Shown piece after piece: positions 24,288-37,500 of a stretch of 64,000 bases of DNA. The position numbers and the translations under genes are program-made. Under the pieces are notes generated by a model. The model worked only from the letters and a program-made list of their open reading frames with translations, ran no database searches and was not told the origin of the DNA. The stretch's first letter is position 1. Every line of letters begins with the position of its first letter. Source of the DNA: Owenia fusiformis (taxonomy: Eukaryota; Annelida; Polychaeta; Sabellida; Oweniidae); the NCBI GenBank assembly GCA_903813345.2, contig CAIIXF020000001.1, forward strand, positions 42,441,366 to 42,505,365, written 5' to 3'.

Positions 24288-26457
24288 CTCCCCCTCACAG
24301 GCTGGTATCGAAAAAATTGTCCGCTGTGACGGAGCGTGCTATTTTGCATAGAAACACTAGGAAATCCATACAATTTATTTTTCTACTCATATGTTTTGCT
24401 ATATCAAAGAAAATTACTGACTCCATGCAATGAATATATCATTTACGGGTAACTTTAACTTCTGTTTGAAGTCCAACAACGCTAAGAGTAAAAGCTATTG
24501 AAAACGGCGTCGGAGTATCATACTCCAAAATGTACCATTTCTTTTATTTCTTTTTAATGGTACAATATAGCGACACGATAATATTTACATATGTTTTCAG
24601 CATAACTCTGAAGGTATTAATGAGATCTTTATGTATTGGGTATTTTTAACTTTTTTTATAAAAAATAATGTTTAAATTTTTTGTCCGCTGTGACGGAGCA
24701 GTTTCAAAACTGGAATACGTTAAGAATTTAGATTTATAATGTATCTCTTTATAACTACACGTTAGAGGAATAACTACACGTTAGAGGGAGCGTATCAAAT
24801 CTCTTTCGTAAAGTATTCTGAAAATAAAACGGAATAAAAGTACACAATTAAAATTCTGAGAGGTATATACGACCACTCTTTAAGCTTCTTTTCTCAGTTT
24901 GTACTGTAATCCAAGTTATGCATGGTAACTCATGAAAATGATAGTCAACTTCATTTCAGTATAGGGTGTTTGCCTTTCGTATTGCCTTCTGTGGATCCAT
25001 CACCTGACATGGTCATTTTTTATGGTAACTTATATACAGTAATAGTATGTGGTAAAAGGTTATACATCTGTCGGAATGCAGGATGTCTGTGCGCTATTTC
25101 GAATAAATTCATATTATCCCTATTTCTGTTACGCGGTAAACACGATACAAAAATATGCCATTTTCCGCAACGAATATGCCATATTCACTTGCGGTGTATG
25201 ACAGATTCACCTGCGGTATATGGCATACACACTAACCAATGAGAACGTGAAACGGAAGAATGCAATTGTCAATTGCATCGATTGAACGAACAAGTAAAAC
25301 TTTATAAATTATTATAATGATTACTGAATCAACAGTACAGTTTATCGAATACATCAACGTATGCAGAAGTATCACTCACCAATCTCACGTAATAAACTTA
25401 CCCAATCAACCCAGGATTCATATATTAGTACTCGACGCACTGACAGTAATGGTAATCCAGCGTAGTTTTACATTCAGAGTCGATTCTCGCAACCAATCAA
25501 ACCAAGTCTTTCTGTATCACGTTTTCATCTGCGGTATATGTCATATTCACCTGCGGTATATGGCATATTCCGCAAGTGAGTATGACATATTCTGAAGGTG
25601 AGTATCGGGTTTTCACTGAATTCAATGCATCACATATTCACTGCGGAATTTCGCATACTCACCTGCGGAATATGCCATATACCGCAGGTGAGTATGGCAT
25701 TTTCACCCGTATCACAAATACCGCGCAACCATGAATGTATGACATATTCCGCGTAACAATTTACACTACACGTGATATTCTAAGACGTCTTGGCGAAACG
25801 TATTAGAAATATTATGTTGAGTTTACACCATGTTGATTCATGTTGATTCATGTTGATTTCAGTACAAACCTCCGAAAAATGCTAAGAGTGGTCGTTTTTA
25901 TATCTCAGATTTACATTACTCCAGATCTCTCAGAGGCTACTTCTCATAATTTAGGAAAGTGATTTGTGACGTTCTCTCTTCTAAGGGTACTTTTAAAAGG
26001 TATAATTTGAATCTTAAATTCATAACGTAGTTCACAGTTAAAACTGCTCCGTCACAGCTGACAAAAAATTTAAACATTATTTTTTATAAAAAATATTAAA
26101 AATACCCAATACATCAAGATATCATTAATACCTTCAGAGTTATGCTGAAAACATATGTAAATATTATCGTGTCACTATATTGTACCATTAAAAAGAAATA
26201 AAAGAAATGGTACATTTTGGAGTATGATACTCCGACGCCGTTTTCAATAGCTTTTACTCTTAGCGTTGTTGGACTTCAAACAAAAGTTAAAGTTACCCGC
26301 AAATGATATACCCATTGCATGGAGTGAGAAACTTTCTTTGGTATAGCGAAACATATGAGTAAAAAAATAAATTGTGTGGGTTTCTTAGTGTTTCTATGCA
26401 AAATAGTACGCTCCGTCACAGCGGACAAATATTTCGATACCAGCCTGTGCCCCTCCC
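24288..26457. mobile_element. 2.2 kb palindromic element with 415-bp arms
   Basis: 24288-24704 and 26041-26457 are near-identical reverse complements, with weaker pairing continuing inward to about 24890 and 25880. The motif TGTCCGCTGTGACGGAGC occurs at both ends of each arm (about 24328 and 24682 and their complements near 26042 and 26408). No transposase is visible. The centre holds a cluster of a different palindromic motif (25150-25760). Consistent with a long-TIR fold-back transposon. Confidence 0.8.
25150..25760. repeat. Cluster of CACCTGCGGTATATGGCAT-type palindromic motifs
   Basis: A roughly 20-bp word of the form CACCTGCGGTATATGGCATA and its complement recurs at about 25180-25222, 25530-25620 and 25640-25705, in both orientations and with small variants. 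The middle (25223-25527) is ordinary sequence. The whole cluster sits in the loop of the larger palindrome. Confidence 0.7.
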
Positions 26458-28252
26458 CCTTCGACTTTTGCTATTAACGTTGCGTTGCAGACATTAGGGT
26501 TAAACAGTCCTAAAACGTTAAATGACAAAGTGATAATATACGAAATTTACTATAATTGACTTCATTTGAAGGATAATTCCTCAAAATGCATCATATACTA
26601 GTACGTATAACAGATGTGCAAAATATATAAAAAAAGTGTATCTTATATAACGGTTGTGAAAAAGAAATTTACACCCCAAAGTATGTGTATGATATAAAAC
26701 GTTTATGAAAAAAATCATTATACGCCTACCCTAATATTTAAGGGGGTTAAACTTTAAATCTGAGCTCTGATTGACACAATACATAATCTTCTAAGAAATA
26801 AAATGGAAATAAAAAAGTTAGGATAATCTGAGTCTAACGTGAACAATATAATGCCAACAAGGTTAGGGCTACATAACACAGTAAATATATTATTTAATAG
26901 GCCTTAGCTTGATTCAGATACTAGTACATCGTCTAAAATGGTCATCAAAAGAAAACATTGAGGTTTTGTTATCATTGCTGTTTAGCACGGCCCCAATCCC
27001 CAATACTTTGCACTACATGAAACATGGATTATGATTTTATGCCTGAATGCCAAGTTAACATCCGAACAGACGAATATTTACTCATGAATTTGGCAACATT
27101 AAATTGTATATCATAAAGAGGTACACGTGTTTGGATAAAATCAATTAATTGAGAGATCTAGAATACACAAGTAAGTTGAAAAAGGAAATAAAGACTAATC
27201 TAACATTATAAACATGGGAATGACTAACAATTTTTTTAATTCAAAAGGATGACCCTGAAATTTTGCTAAATATGTCTGGTAAACACTAATTAAATTATAA
27301 GTTATCTGAGACTACAAACCAGTTTGATTGCACTGACGTAACAAAGTATTGGGTATCCAAGGCAGAATTAGAAATCTGCATTTATTTAGACGTTTCTTCA
27401 ACTAAAACTGTAGAAATGAAATCTTAATGTAGTATTTTACCTCATTTAGCCTTTGTCTAACCTATTTACATTATTGCTTCTTCTTTTTTAACCTGGCTAC
27501 GCCTTGCTTAAAGTGAATATATAAATGAGTTAAAATTTTGCTTATGGACTTAGAATCTTAGGTAGATGGTACATGTATGTTTGCATATTGAAAGCATGCG
27601 AAAACGCGTCATTAGAACTTAAACCTGCTTGCAAGTTGTTTGTGAATCAATATTTCGGCTGATGTTTCATAAGTATGGTATCAGATTATTTAAACCAGAT
27701 TCATATGATCATGTCTATCTTAGATCTTTTCAATGTTAAATTCAAAATAAGGGGTACTTGTTATATATGCTTCTGTATTTACTATTTTATAAATACGGGA
27801 ACAAACATTTCAAGTAATGTTCAATACCTTTATAGTTGGACAACTTTGCTACTGGGCACATATTCACAAGCACATTACTGTTTAAGCAATGATATTTTGT
27901 TGAAATTACAGTTTCGACGTATGATAGCACACGAAGAAATAATTATTAAGAAACATCATAAATATGACGTCTTAAAATAGTAGTCCCACCCAACGTAAGG
28001 TTTCGGGTTCAGTTGTATGTATTTCTTAATATGATAATTATTACATCCAATTTCAGAAGGTGACAAAACAAAATGAGAAAGCCCCTGTAACCATTTCATT
28101 ATATCTGCGAAGAATATAACTAGCACACGGGTCTTTCACGAGACGTCCAATTGACCAGTTAAGAGGAAGAATGGCTGAATTTCTTTGATTGACAAATACA
28201 CAGCAACTTAAATCCATATAGAACAAACGTGTATACAAAGACAATTGGACAA
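26458..28252. other. Region upstream of the M13 peptidase gene
   Basis: AT-rich. A 101-codon frame at 27675-27980 has no family resemblance. The promoter and any 5' untranslated exon of the peptidase gene presumably lie here, but no core element stands out. Confidence 0.4.
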
Positions 28253-28562
28253 ATGATGTCATATCCAGGTAGCAAGTATAAGGCCTCTCTTAAAGATGAA
28301 CCGACCAATGGAGAGGTTGAACTATTGAAGATGAACTCTGAACCATCGAATGATCAAAATATGAACTGTGATCCAGAAAAGGTCCCATTTGAAACAAAAC
28401 AAAATGGAAAAACGTTAATGGTGAATTACGTTGACAGAACAACTTGCAGGAGAAGACGAACGAGTTTAGAGAAATATCTTATTGTTTTGTGTCTCATATT
28501 CCTCTGTGCATTTGTAACATTTCTTGTTCTAGCCCTCACAAAAGACGCATCTTTACACCAAG
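28253..28562 (+). CDS. M13 peptidase exon 1: cytoplasmic tail and membrane anchor
   Basis: Starts with tandem ATGs ([10 protein letters not shown]). A hydrophilic tail of about 74 residues ends in [10 protein letters not shown], followed by a 22-residue hydrophobic segment ([20 protein letters not shown]). Positive charge before the segment predicts type II topology, with the catalytic domain outside. Ends in phase 1 at a GTAAGC donor. Confidence 0.88.
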
Positions 28563-31500
28563 GTAAGCAACACATAAATGTTTGTGATTATTAAATGAGT
28601 AAAGATATAAATATCATCACTGTGACATAACGGAATATAGTCTAAACGCACTTTAACGAGATTATTTAGCTAATCATTTATTGCTGAACAAATGAATGAA
28701 AATTAAAACTAATATGATAAGTAGGGTAGTATAATCTTATTTTTATGTAGGTTTATCTAGTCAACTGATCCAATCAGCCGCCAACACTAAATCCAAAACT
28801 CAGCCATGTTTGACAAAATACTGTGTACAAACAGGTAAGTTTAAAACCCCTAAAACAAATATAAGTAGAAGTTACGAATGAATTCTGAGGTCTCTTATTT
28901 TCCCAAGACGATTGGAACGAAATATCACATTACTTTAACGATAAAATGTCATTTATATGTTCAACTGTATTTTTATAGCAAACTTCTTTTATTTCACGAA
29001 GTAACATCTTGATGTCACTCATGCTGCATAATTTTGAATTTTAATCAAACAAACGTTTCACGTGAGTCTTTTAAAAAAGCACAAACATCCTATATACAAA
29101 TATCGTTTGACAATCTTTGTTAAAAAAATGTTTACCTCATTTTCAAGTATCCTTGGTTTCAAGAAAATATTTTTTAAAGCTAGATTTTATCACAAAACTA
29201 ATCGATACGGTTTAAACACTTTTTTCTCTTAAACCAATTATTGAAAACATTCTGACTGATTGACAACAATTTAATGCAAAACTTAAATACTTTTTTGTTT
29301 TTTAGTACAATTGTTTTTGTTCCTTTCTACCAATTCTTGAGAATAAAATAAAATGTCTTTCCGAACCTTGTTGGAACAAAATAGCATATACAACATTTTC
29401 TCAGACGTCTCAGTAATATAGTTATACAAAGGACATTTTGGTTGGTTTCACAAAAAGTATTCAAAAATTTAAAACAACCCCCCCTCCCCAAATAGATAAT
29501 AAATATTACGATAAATCTTTTATTTCATTAACAAGATACTTTTTTTAAATCAACCAAAATTTCCTTTGGACAATTTCAAAATTGAGAGAGCTAAACAAGT
29601 TGTGTTTATGTCGTTTCGTTCCAATGAGGTTCGGAAAGATGTTTCATTTCATTCCGAACACATGATACCAAGAACAAAAGAAGTGTCTGATGTGTTTTCT
29701 AAAACAATATAGGGAAAAGTATATATAAATTTTTCAAATTATATTGTTACCATTCAAAAGATGATCATTAAATTGACGATGTGTAAATTTTTTAGAATTT
29801 TTTGATGACTGGTTTAAGAGAAACGTTTAAGAGAAAAGTTCAATTTTCATTGGCCCACCCTGTATATGTGGCCCTAAAATAACTAAATAATATGTAGGCA
29901 TAAGAGCAATGATTGTTGTTAAAATCGTTCCTTTTCATAAATATACCATATCAACAAACATATAATGCTTTCTTGGTTTTAGCTGCGTTTATGTCTAACA
30001 AGATGGACACGAATGTAGATCCGTGTGACGACTTTTTCAACTATGCATGCGGCACATGGAACCGGAAGCATGTCATACCAGAGGACAAATCTAGCTACAA
30101 CACAATTGTAGAACTACATGACAGTTTGCAAATTACTTTAAAAGGTTTGTTTATTAGTATTAGTAAACGATGCAGATTTCGCACTACACTTTTAACAGTA
30201 CATGTGTAGTTAAGTCTAAACCAAATAGCTAATTGTTGTTACACTATCATAGCAAGTCAATTTTCATACAAATACAGATTATAATGAGTAAATGATGGTC
30301 TAGTCATGTACAATCACATGTGTTGTGTAAAAACATTTGATTGTTACCTAAGAAAAGTGTGATTACTTTATTGTAAAAATATGTCTCTTTTTATTATTTT
30401 CTGAGAGATGCCAGATAATGTTTATTCATAACAATAACCTAACTTTGGTAATGTGATAACACAAAAAAAACTGTCGTAAATGCAATTTTCAGCACTATTG
30501 GAAGAGCCGAGGTTAGAATTGGATAGTAGAGCAACTCTTCTTGCTAAAACGTTGTACAAATCGTGTGTGAATACAAGTGAGTAAAACCTTAAGTTCTTTT
30601 TAGTCATCTTGACGGTTTTCAAATGTTGCCTCTCCTGTTCCAAGTTTGTTCGGTTATTTTAGACATGCTAATTAAATCTTAATGGACATTATTTATATAC
30701 GAATATTTGAACGTATGTGAAGCTCCAAGTATTCTTGGCTACCCATCTATTCTGACTCTTGCCGAAGTATTCTGACCTGACCCAAGTATTCTGAGTTGAC
30801 TTATTTTTTCGAATACACTCGATAGATGTCCATGTTAGTTTTTTAATCATTTTGTGGTTGGATTTATTTTATTTAAAAGGTGGCTCCTGTTATTCTGGTA
30901 GAGTTTTATATTTTTACTTCATTATGTTATACGTTACGTTTAGTCATATTACGGCTTTCACCACTGGTTGGTATTTTTACTTTTATATAAGTAATTTCAG
31001 GTTCCGACTTCCATATGTTTTTATAAAAGGCAGTTTCCTATCATATATAATGGTCACTATGAATAAAAAATCTTATTAATCGTGGATTGTTACAATAACA
31101 TTTTAAAGGTAGGTGTGTGATGTTGTTCTTTGTGCATTAACCAGAATTTTATTGGGAATTCTTTTTCTTTACTATGACTGATTCTTATCAATAATTGCTA
31201 AAACTAAATCACCAATAAATTGATAAGCTATCTCGTAATGTGAGTCATGCAATTAAATTAAATTATTCATTTATATTTATTTGCACGAATAAATTTGGTC
31301 TAAAGTTACGTAAAAAGTAAAAAACGCACAGAAGATATACAGTGGCTGTAAACGATATATACGTATCAGGGACGGATCTGAAAATCAAGAGAATGAGGTC
31401 CCAAATCTGAAAATTTGAGCCCATTTTTATAAACAAGGGAAAAATTGTAAATGATGCACATTGAAAACGATGCACAGTAATGTCAGTTTGTTGCCTAAAT

Positions 31501-34500
31501 TGCCCAATATATGTGGAGAAGCAGATTCCGGGACATCACTTTTTGCCCCCCCCCCCAATGTTAGCCATTACATTTCCGTGCGATTGCTTAAATCAATGAT
31601 ATCCAACGTTTTACATAGCGAGGTTATAAGCGGTTTCCTAACATTAATCTCAGGAGCCATCTATTGTGTATAATAGAATCCATCGATGAAATATAAAAAA
31701 AACTAACGTGGACATCTATCGAGTGCATTCAAAAAAATAAGTCAACTCAGAATACTTGGGCCAGGTCAGAATACTTCGGCAAGAGTCAGAATAGATGGGT
31801 AGCCAAGAATACTTGGGCTTTGACAAACGTACATGAAGCTCCAAGTGCTCTTGCTAGCCATGTATTCCGACTCTTGCCGAAGTATTCTGACCTGACCAAG
31901 GGGTTCTTGGTTTACTCATTTACTCAAATACACTCGAGTATAGATTGATTTTCAATTCAATTTTATGTTTTTCCAGAGATGACTGTGGAAATTAAGTGAA
32001 TTAAACCATTTATATTGATAGCAATATGCAGCTTGGCTGATCCAGGGGGGGGGGCTCCTTTAATGGGCCCAGAAAAAGGTTTTTGAGCACAAAATATTTT
32101 CCAGACTCAACATTTAGTTAGGCCCCTCTCCTTATTAATTTCTGGATCCGTCACCAATATGTTACTGCCTCGTGCACAAATATAGTTTATTTATATAATT
32201 TAACGGGGTAGCCCATCGTTGGGGAATGTGATATGTGGGTGTACGATTTGAGCACCCTTGGAACACTCCAGAGCAATATAATATTGGAATAGACTGGGTC
32301 TCAATTTCAGGAATTCGCGTCATTTTCGGAAAATGTTTCTGACATGAGCCTCAATTTTGAAAAATAGGTCCATATTTTAAAAATTTGGATCCATTTCCAA
32401 AAAAGTCCAGCATTTTGGGGGCCAACGTTATTCGTACCCTCTCTTGTGAATTTTCAGACTAGATTTAAATACCATAAGTGAATTCAGAATGTATGGGCAA
32501 GAGTCAGAACACTTGGGTAGCCCAAAATAGCAGGGTTTCCACGAACGTATTGATCAATTGTCTCATAAGTTTAAGATTATGGCTTCACCAAAGTAAAAAA
32601 TAAACAAAAAGTAACTCATATAGCTTGGTAACGAAAGTTTTGTACGTGCAGGTCTTATAGAAGATGCGGGAGATGCTCCTTTGAGGAGCCTACTGAAAGA
32701 ATTGGGAGGTTGGCCACTAACATTGAACCAATGGGACGAATCACAGTTTAGTCTTGAGAAACTCCTGGGTAAACTTAGAGGAACGTACAACGCGCCTGTG
32801 TTAATTGATCAATGGGTATCACCGGATGACAAGAATTCATCACGATATATCATTCAGGTATATAACTGTATCTGTATCACTTGGACATGTGAATATGTTA
32901 CCAGCTATTGAGTTTTGTCTTTCTAGACCTTGGCTTCAATCAAGTACTGTGCCATATCTTCTAGACCTAGAACATATACATATGAGCAATGTCTTCTATA
33001 AAGTTATCTGATTCATTGCATGACAATAAAATGAAATGATCAAATTGTGTCGTACGCACGTAGAAAATTGCATAATTAGCTACTATATTTATTAAACACA
33101 GCTTGACCAGGCTGGGCTTGGAATGCCTAGTAGAGAATACTTCCTCTCGAGTAAGCACGAGCGTCAAAAAGCAGCATATGTGAAACTACTGAAAGCTGTT
33201 TCTAGACTATTAGGGGCATCTCGGGATGTAGACAAACAGATAGAAGACATATTACACTTCGAAACTAAAGTAGCAAATGTAAGTGTTGGCTCGTCAAGGG
33301 ACCTTATCATATGATTATTCATTTTAAATTAAGTTTTATTGATATTAGTAACATTTCGCATTCGATCGAAACATGCTACAGTAAGTGTACAAATAACATT
33401 ATAAAGCATTGCCTTCAATGTTCTTTCCATTTTCCAGCTCAAATTTTTATTAGATGTGATATAAACCATTTCACGGGAGGTCATTCAACAACTGCCTACG
33501 GAGAAACACATGTACGAGTAGAAACACCTCTCTAGTCTGAACCCAATACGAACGGCTGAACGCCTTTTAGTTTTCATTTTTAATCGACCTTGATAATGTG
33601 AACAACGGACAATCCAAACACTTTTAACCGGCCCAAGTGGCGTTCAGATTAGACAGGTTTTATTGTGTACTTATGTAGATGTGCAAAATGACATAATGTG
33701 ATATGAGGTAAACATGTTTTAAGCAATACTCATTATTATTATTACGTGTTCATTATCCGTCTGTTATAGATGACAGTCCCATTACACATGAGACAGGATA
33801 CTGGAGAAATGTACAACAAGATGTCCCTGATCAAATTGAGCCAGAAAATGCCGAAGGTATACAGCTTCATATTTTAAGAAATAAACTGATATTTCAAATA
33901 TTTCTAAATTATTCTATGAATCCAATCTGTCGTATATCTGGTATTCAATCATGTATTTCACCCTGTTCAATCTAGTAGAATCACCATTTTGTTTTTCTTT
34001 CAGTTTGACTGGCTACTGTACATAAACTCAATGATGCCATACCCACTTACCGAAGAAGAAGAAGTTGTTGTGTACGCCCCCTCGTACCTATCTGACCTTG
34101 TAGCGCTAATAAACATCACACCAAGAAGGTACTTTATTTTGTCCTTTTCCTCGGTCCTCAAAGTAACAAGCTGTCCTTTGTGTCAAAATTGATATTCTAA
34201 AACTTAAAAGAACAGAAAATATTCTATATGCTATTACAAGTATACGTTGTCAATATTAGTTCTCATTATTTTAGAACTGTAGCGAACTATGTAATGTGGC
34301 GAACTGCCATGGGGCTGATACCAGAGATGACAGAAAAATACAGATCAGAGATCAGGGAATATAGTAAAGTCCTCCAGGTACTTATAATTATGTCGTTGCA
34401 CAAAAACAAACTAGAATTATTATCTCAAAACAAACAGCATTGGCATTATGTGTCACCGCGCACCAAAGGGCAAACTACTGTCTCGAACCAATCCCAACTC

Positions 34501-37500
34501 GTGACGTGTCATGTTATAGCACTTTCATACTTATATGACTTGATTTTGTTATTCACTCGCGTTTTTTCCTTCACAGGGTTAAAATGCATATAGGTTATTT
34601 ACGGGCAGGAATTCAATATGGGTTTTATTCCGCGGAACGGTATTATAAAGCAAAAAATCATATTGTCACGATGAATATCTCCATGTTTAATCCCGACCAG
34701 TAAGTAAGCTTTTATCCCATGATATTCATGACTCTCTTCGTAAAATGATTCGTTCAAAATCCGTATCTGATTTTTGTATCAAACAAAACCAGAATTTATA
34801 CTTAGTCTACAAATTATGACTTAGCTTTGTGACATTTTGAAATATCATGATATAGTGTATAACATTAAACAAATCAACATCAAAAAATACGTATACATGC
34901 CCATTACAGGGTATTATGCACATTGTCCAGATTTCTATGACGTTGACTGTGTGCCAGAGCATGATGATAGGCGAATTGAAATCTTCATACTTCTTACGTT
35001 TCAAAATCTCTATTTTCAATTTTGTTTGGAAAATATATATCGTTTTTCACATAAGAACATCATTATAACACGCTATATCGGCCCAATTGAACGTAATTGG
35101 AAATTTTGTTTGGCAAAACTTTCCCTGGGGTGAATACCATTTTCATGAGCGGGATTGGTCGGGACAATACGATTTTTTTTCAATATCAAAAATATTCCAG
35201 GGTGTAATTCATCGGGAAGTAGTAGTATCATGGGATAGATATGTTTATTGCATTCTTATTCAGTCTAACCGATTTCGATTCTTCTTTATGTCAATCGTCA
35301 CTTCCATTATTTCATGAATTCATGGAATCAAACAGATTTTAGGACTATCCACATTATAGCGCTTCAAACGTGTGCGCGATCCACATTATGACGCTTTCAG
35401 ATTCGTGAACCATCAAATAGTCTCACAAAGGATCATCCAAAATCAAGGTGCTCTCAAAACACGGCACCGTTCACAATATGGGACAATCGCTGTTTTGATC
35501 CTGTTCCCGAGCATAAATAGGAGTTTGAAGAAATTAATAATCGTATAAACATACCTAGGAGTTGAAAACTACACGTATATCGATGATATGTTTAGTATAT
35601 GTGTATATTTTCTATAGGGTGTGACCAAAGAAAAGGTGCGCTGGAAAAAATGTGTGGAGTACTGTAATGAGCAGATGGGTACAGCAGTGGGAGCAATGTT
35701 TGTCCGAGAGAATTTCCAGAAAGATAGCAAAGAAGATGTAAGCATTGCCCTAAACCAAACTGCACACCATGGAATATTTTGATTTTTCTCTCATGTCAAA
35801 AAATATATTAGGTCCTATGGATCAAGATTTCAATAACTTGATCTTAACATTGTAATCATCACTTCCGTTAAACCTTCTTAATTTGGTTTTACGCTCACAT
35901 ATAACATTTAAAGTGTCACAGCACAGTTAAGAGCTTGACTGATTTATGTTTTGATGGAGTGAAAATGCCACTTACAATTTTAGGCATTGGAGATGATCCA
36001 TAACATACGAGAGGCTTTCAACAAGATGTTGATGGACAATACCTGGATGGACGAGGACACTAAACGTGTCGCAAAAGAAAAGGCAGATGCCATCAACGAA
36101 CGGATAGGCTACCCTGATTATATCACGGACAAAGATGCGTTGGACGCTAAGTTCAAAGGGGTATTTAACAACTGTTTTATATAATTGATCGCTGTATATA
36201 CAATAATAAATATATTTTACTTTGAGAAACATGTTAGAGACAGAATCATATGTTCACCATTAGGCCCGTAGGAATCTATCTCCAGTCATTTTTGAACGGT
36301 ATATGACGTTGTATTTCTTTAAAATATCTGCAAAGATTATAATTTTGTCATCTCATATCCCTCCAAGCTAGCTTTTATAAGTTAACCAGTAACCATGTTA
36401 AAATATTTTTGCAGTTATCATTCCGTGAGGATTCTTTCTTCAACAGCACACTGCAGCTGGCACAGTTCAAAATCAGATACAACTTGATGAAACTCAATGA
36501 AACCGTATCCGACAAGTGGGTGGTTGAGTATATAAAACGTATACTGTATGCAAGTCGTTATATATAAATGAGTCACATACATGCTGTAATTCACAGTTTC
36601 TTATGAATATAATTCACAGAAAACATTTTCAAATGTATATTTTGTAACCGAATTGATTTGATTGAACATTCTGTATGTAGATGGGAACAAGCCCCAGCAG
36701 TAGTGAACGCTTTCTACAACCCAAGCACCAATGATATAATGTTCCCAGCTGGAATTCTTCAACCGATGTTCTACAGCAAGAACTATCCAAAGTAAATTGC
36801 ATCATATGAAATTAAAATTATCATAATTTCTATCATCAGCTTCAATTAGGACTGATTCTGAATGGCTTTCACAAGAACAGTTTGCTTTCCTATGTTAACA
36901 TGTTGTATTGTTTGTAAGGCCCGATATAGATTATTTTATATTTTATTTTCAAACTTCGCACGGGCCTTTTAAAAAGATGAATCAGGTGGCTTCCGTGAAA
37001 CAATAGTCTTAAAATTGTCGTGTCATATCGCTTATTGGCAATTCGATCCAGGGTTTACAACAATGGAATTCAATAAATGTCAAGAAGTCAAACCGTTAAT
37101 TCAAAAAATGTTTTTAGATCTCTAAACTATGGAGGAATTGGCGTTGTGATTGGCCATGAAATAACACATGGGTTTGATGATAAAGGTAAACATTTAAAAG
37201 ATGCTTTAATAACCTCAGTTGCTCTTTTCCGATCTTGTCTATGAAGTCTTCTCTACATGTTTGAGCCAAACGATGACATGGATCAATCTAAAACTCCCAG
37301 GGTTGTTTGGTACAAAAGTCTACAAATTCATAGTCTCTGGACATTCTGCGTAATTTCATGTGGCGATTTTGGACTTTTTGTCCAGAAAACGACAACACAA
37401 TGCCATGTGAGTCAAGAACCCTCGGTACCATTCTTAACTTTATGAAATTCCTGTTGATGAATCCCCGACTCTTTATCAGAAGACCATAAAATAATGGGAA

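Noticed and set aside
25150-25760. CRISPR-like array
   Set aside because: The motif occurs in both orientations with irregular spacing in an animal genome; it is not a repeat-spacer array.
28229-28252. Eight-codon N-terminal extension of the M13 peptidase
   Set aside because: It would start at GTG; the first ATG in frame is 28253, part of a tandem ATG pair.
34585-35330. Extra M13 exons between exons 9 and 10
   Set aside because: Open frames here do not match M13 peptidases, and exon 9 joins exon 10 in phase without them.
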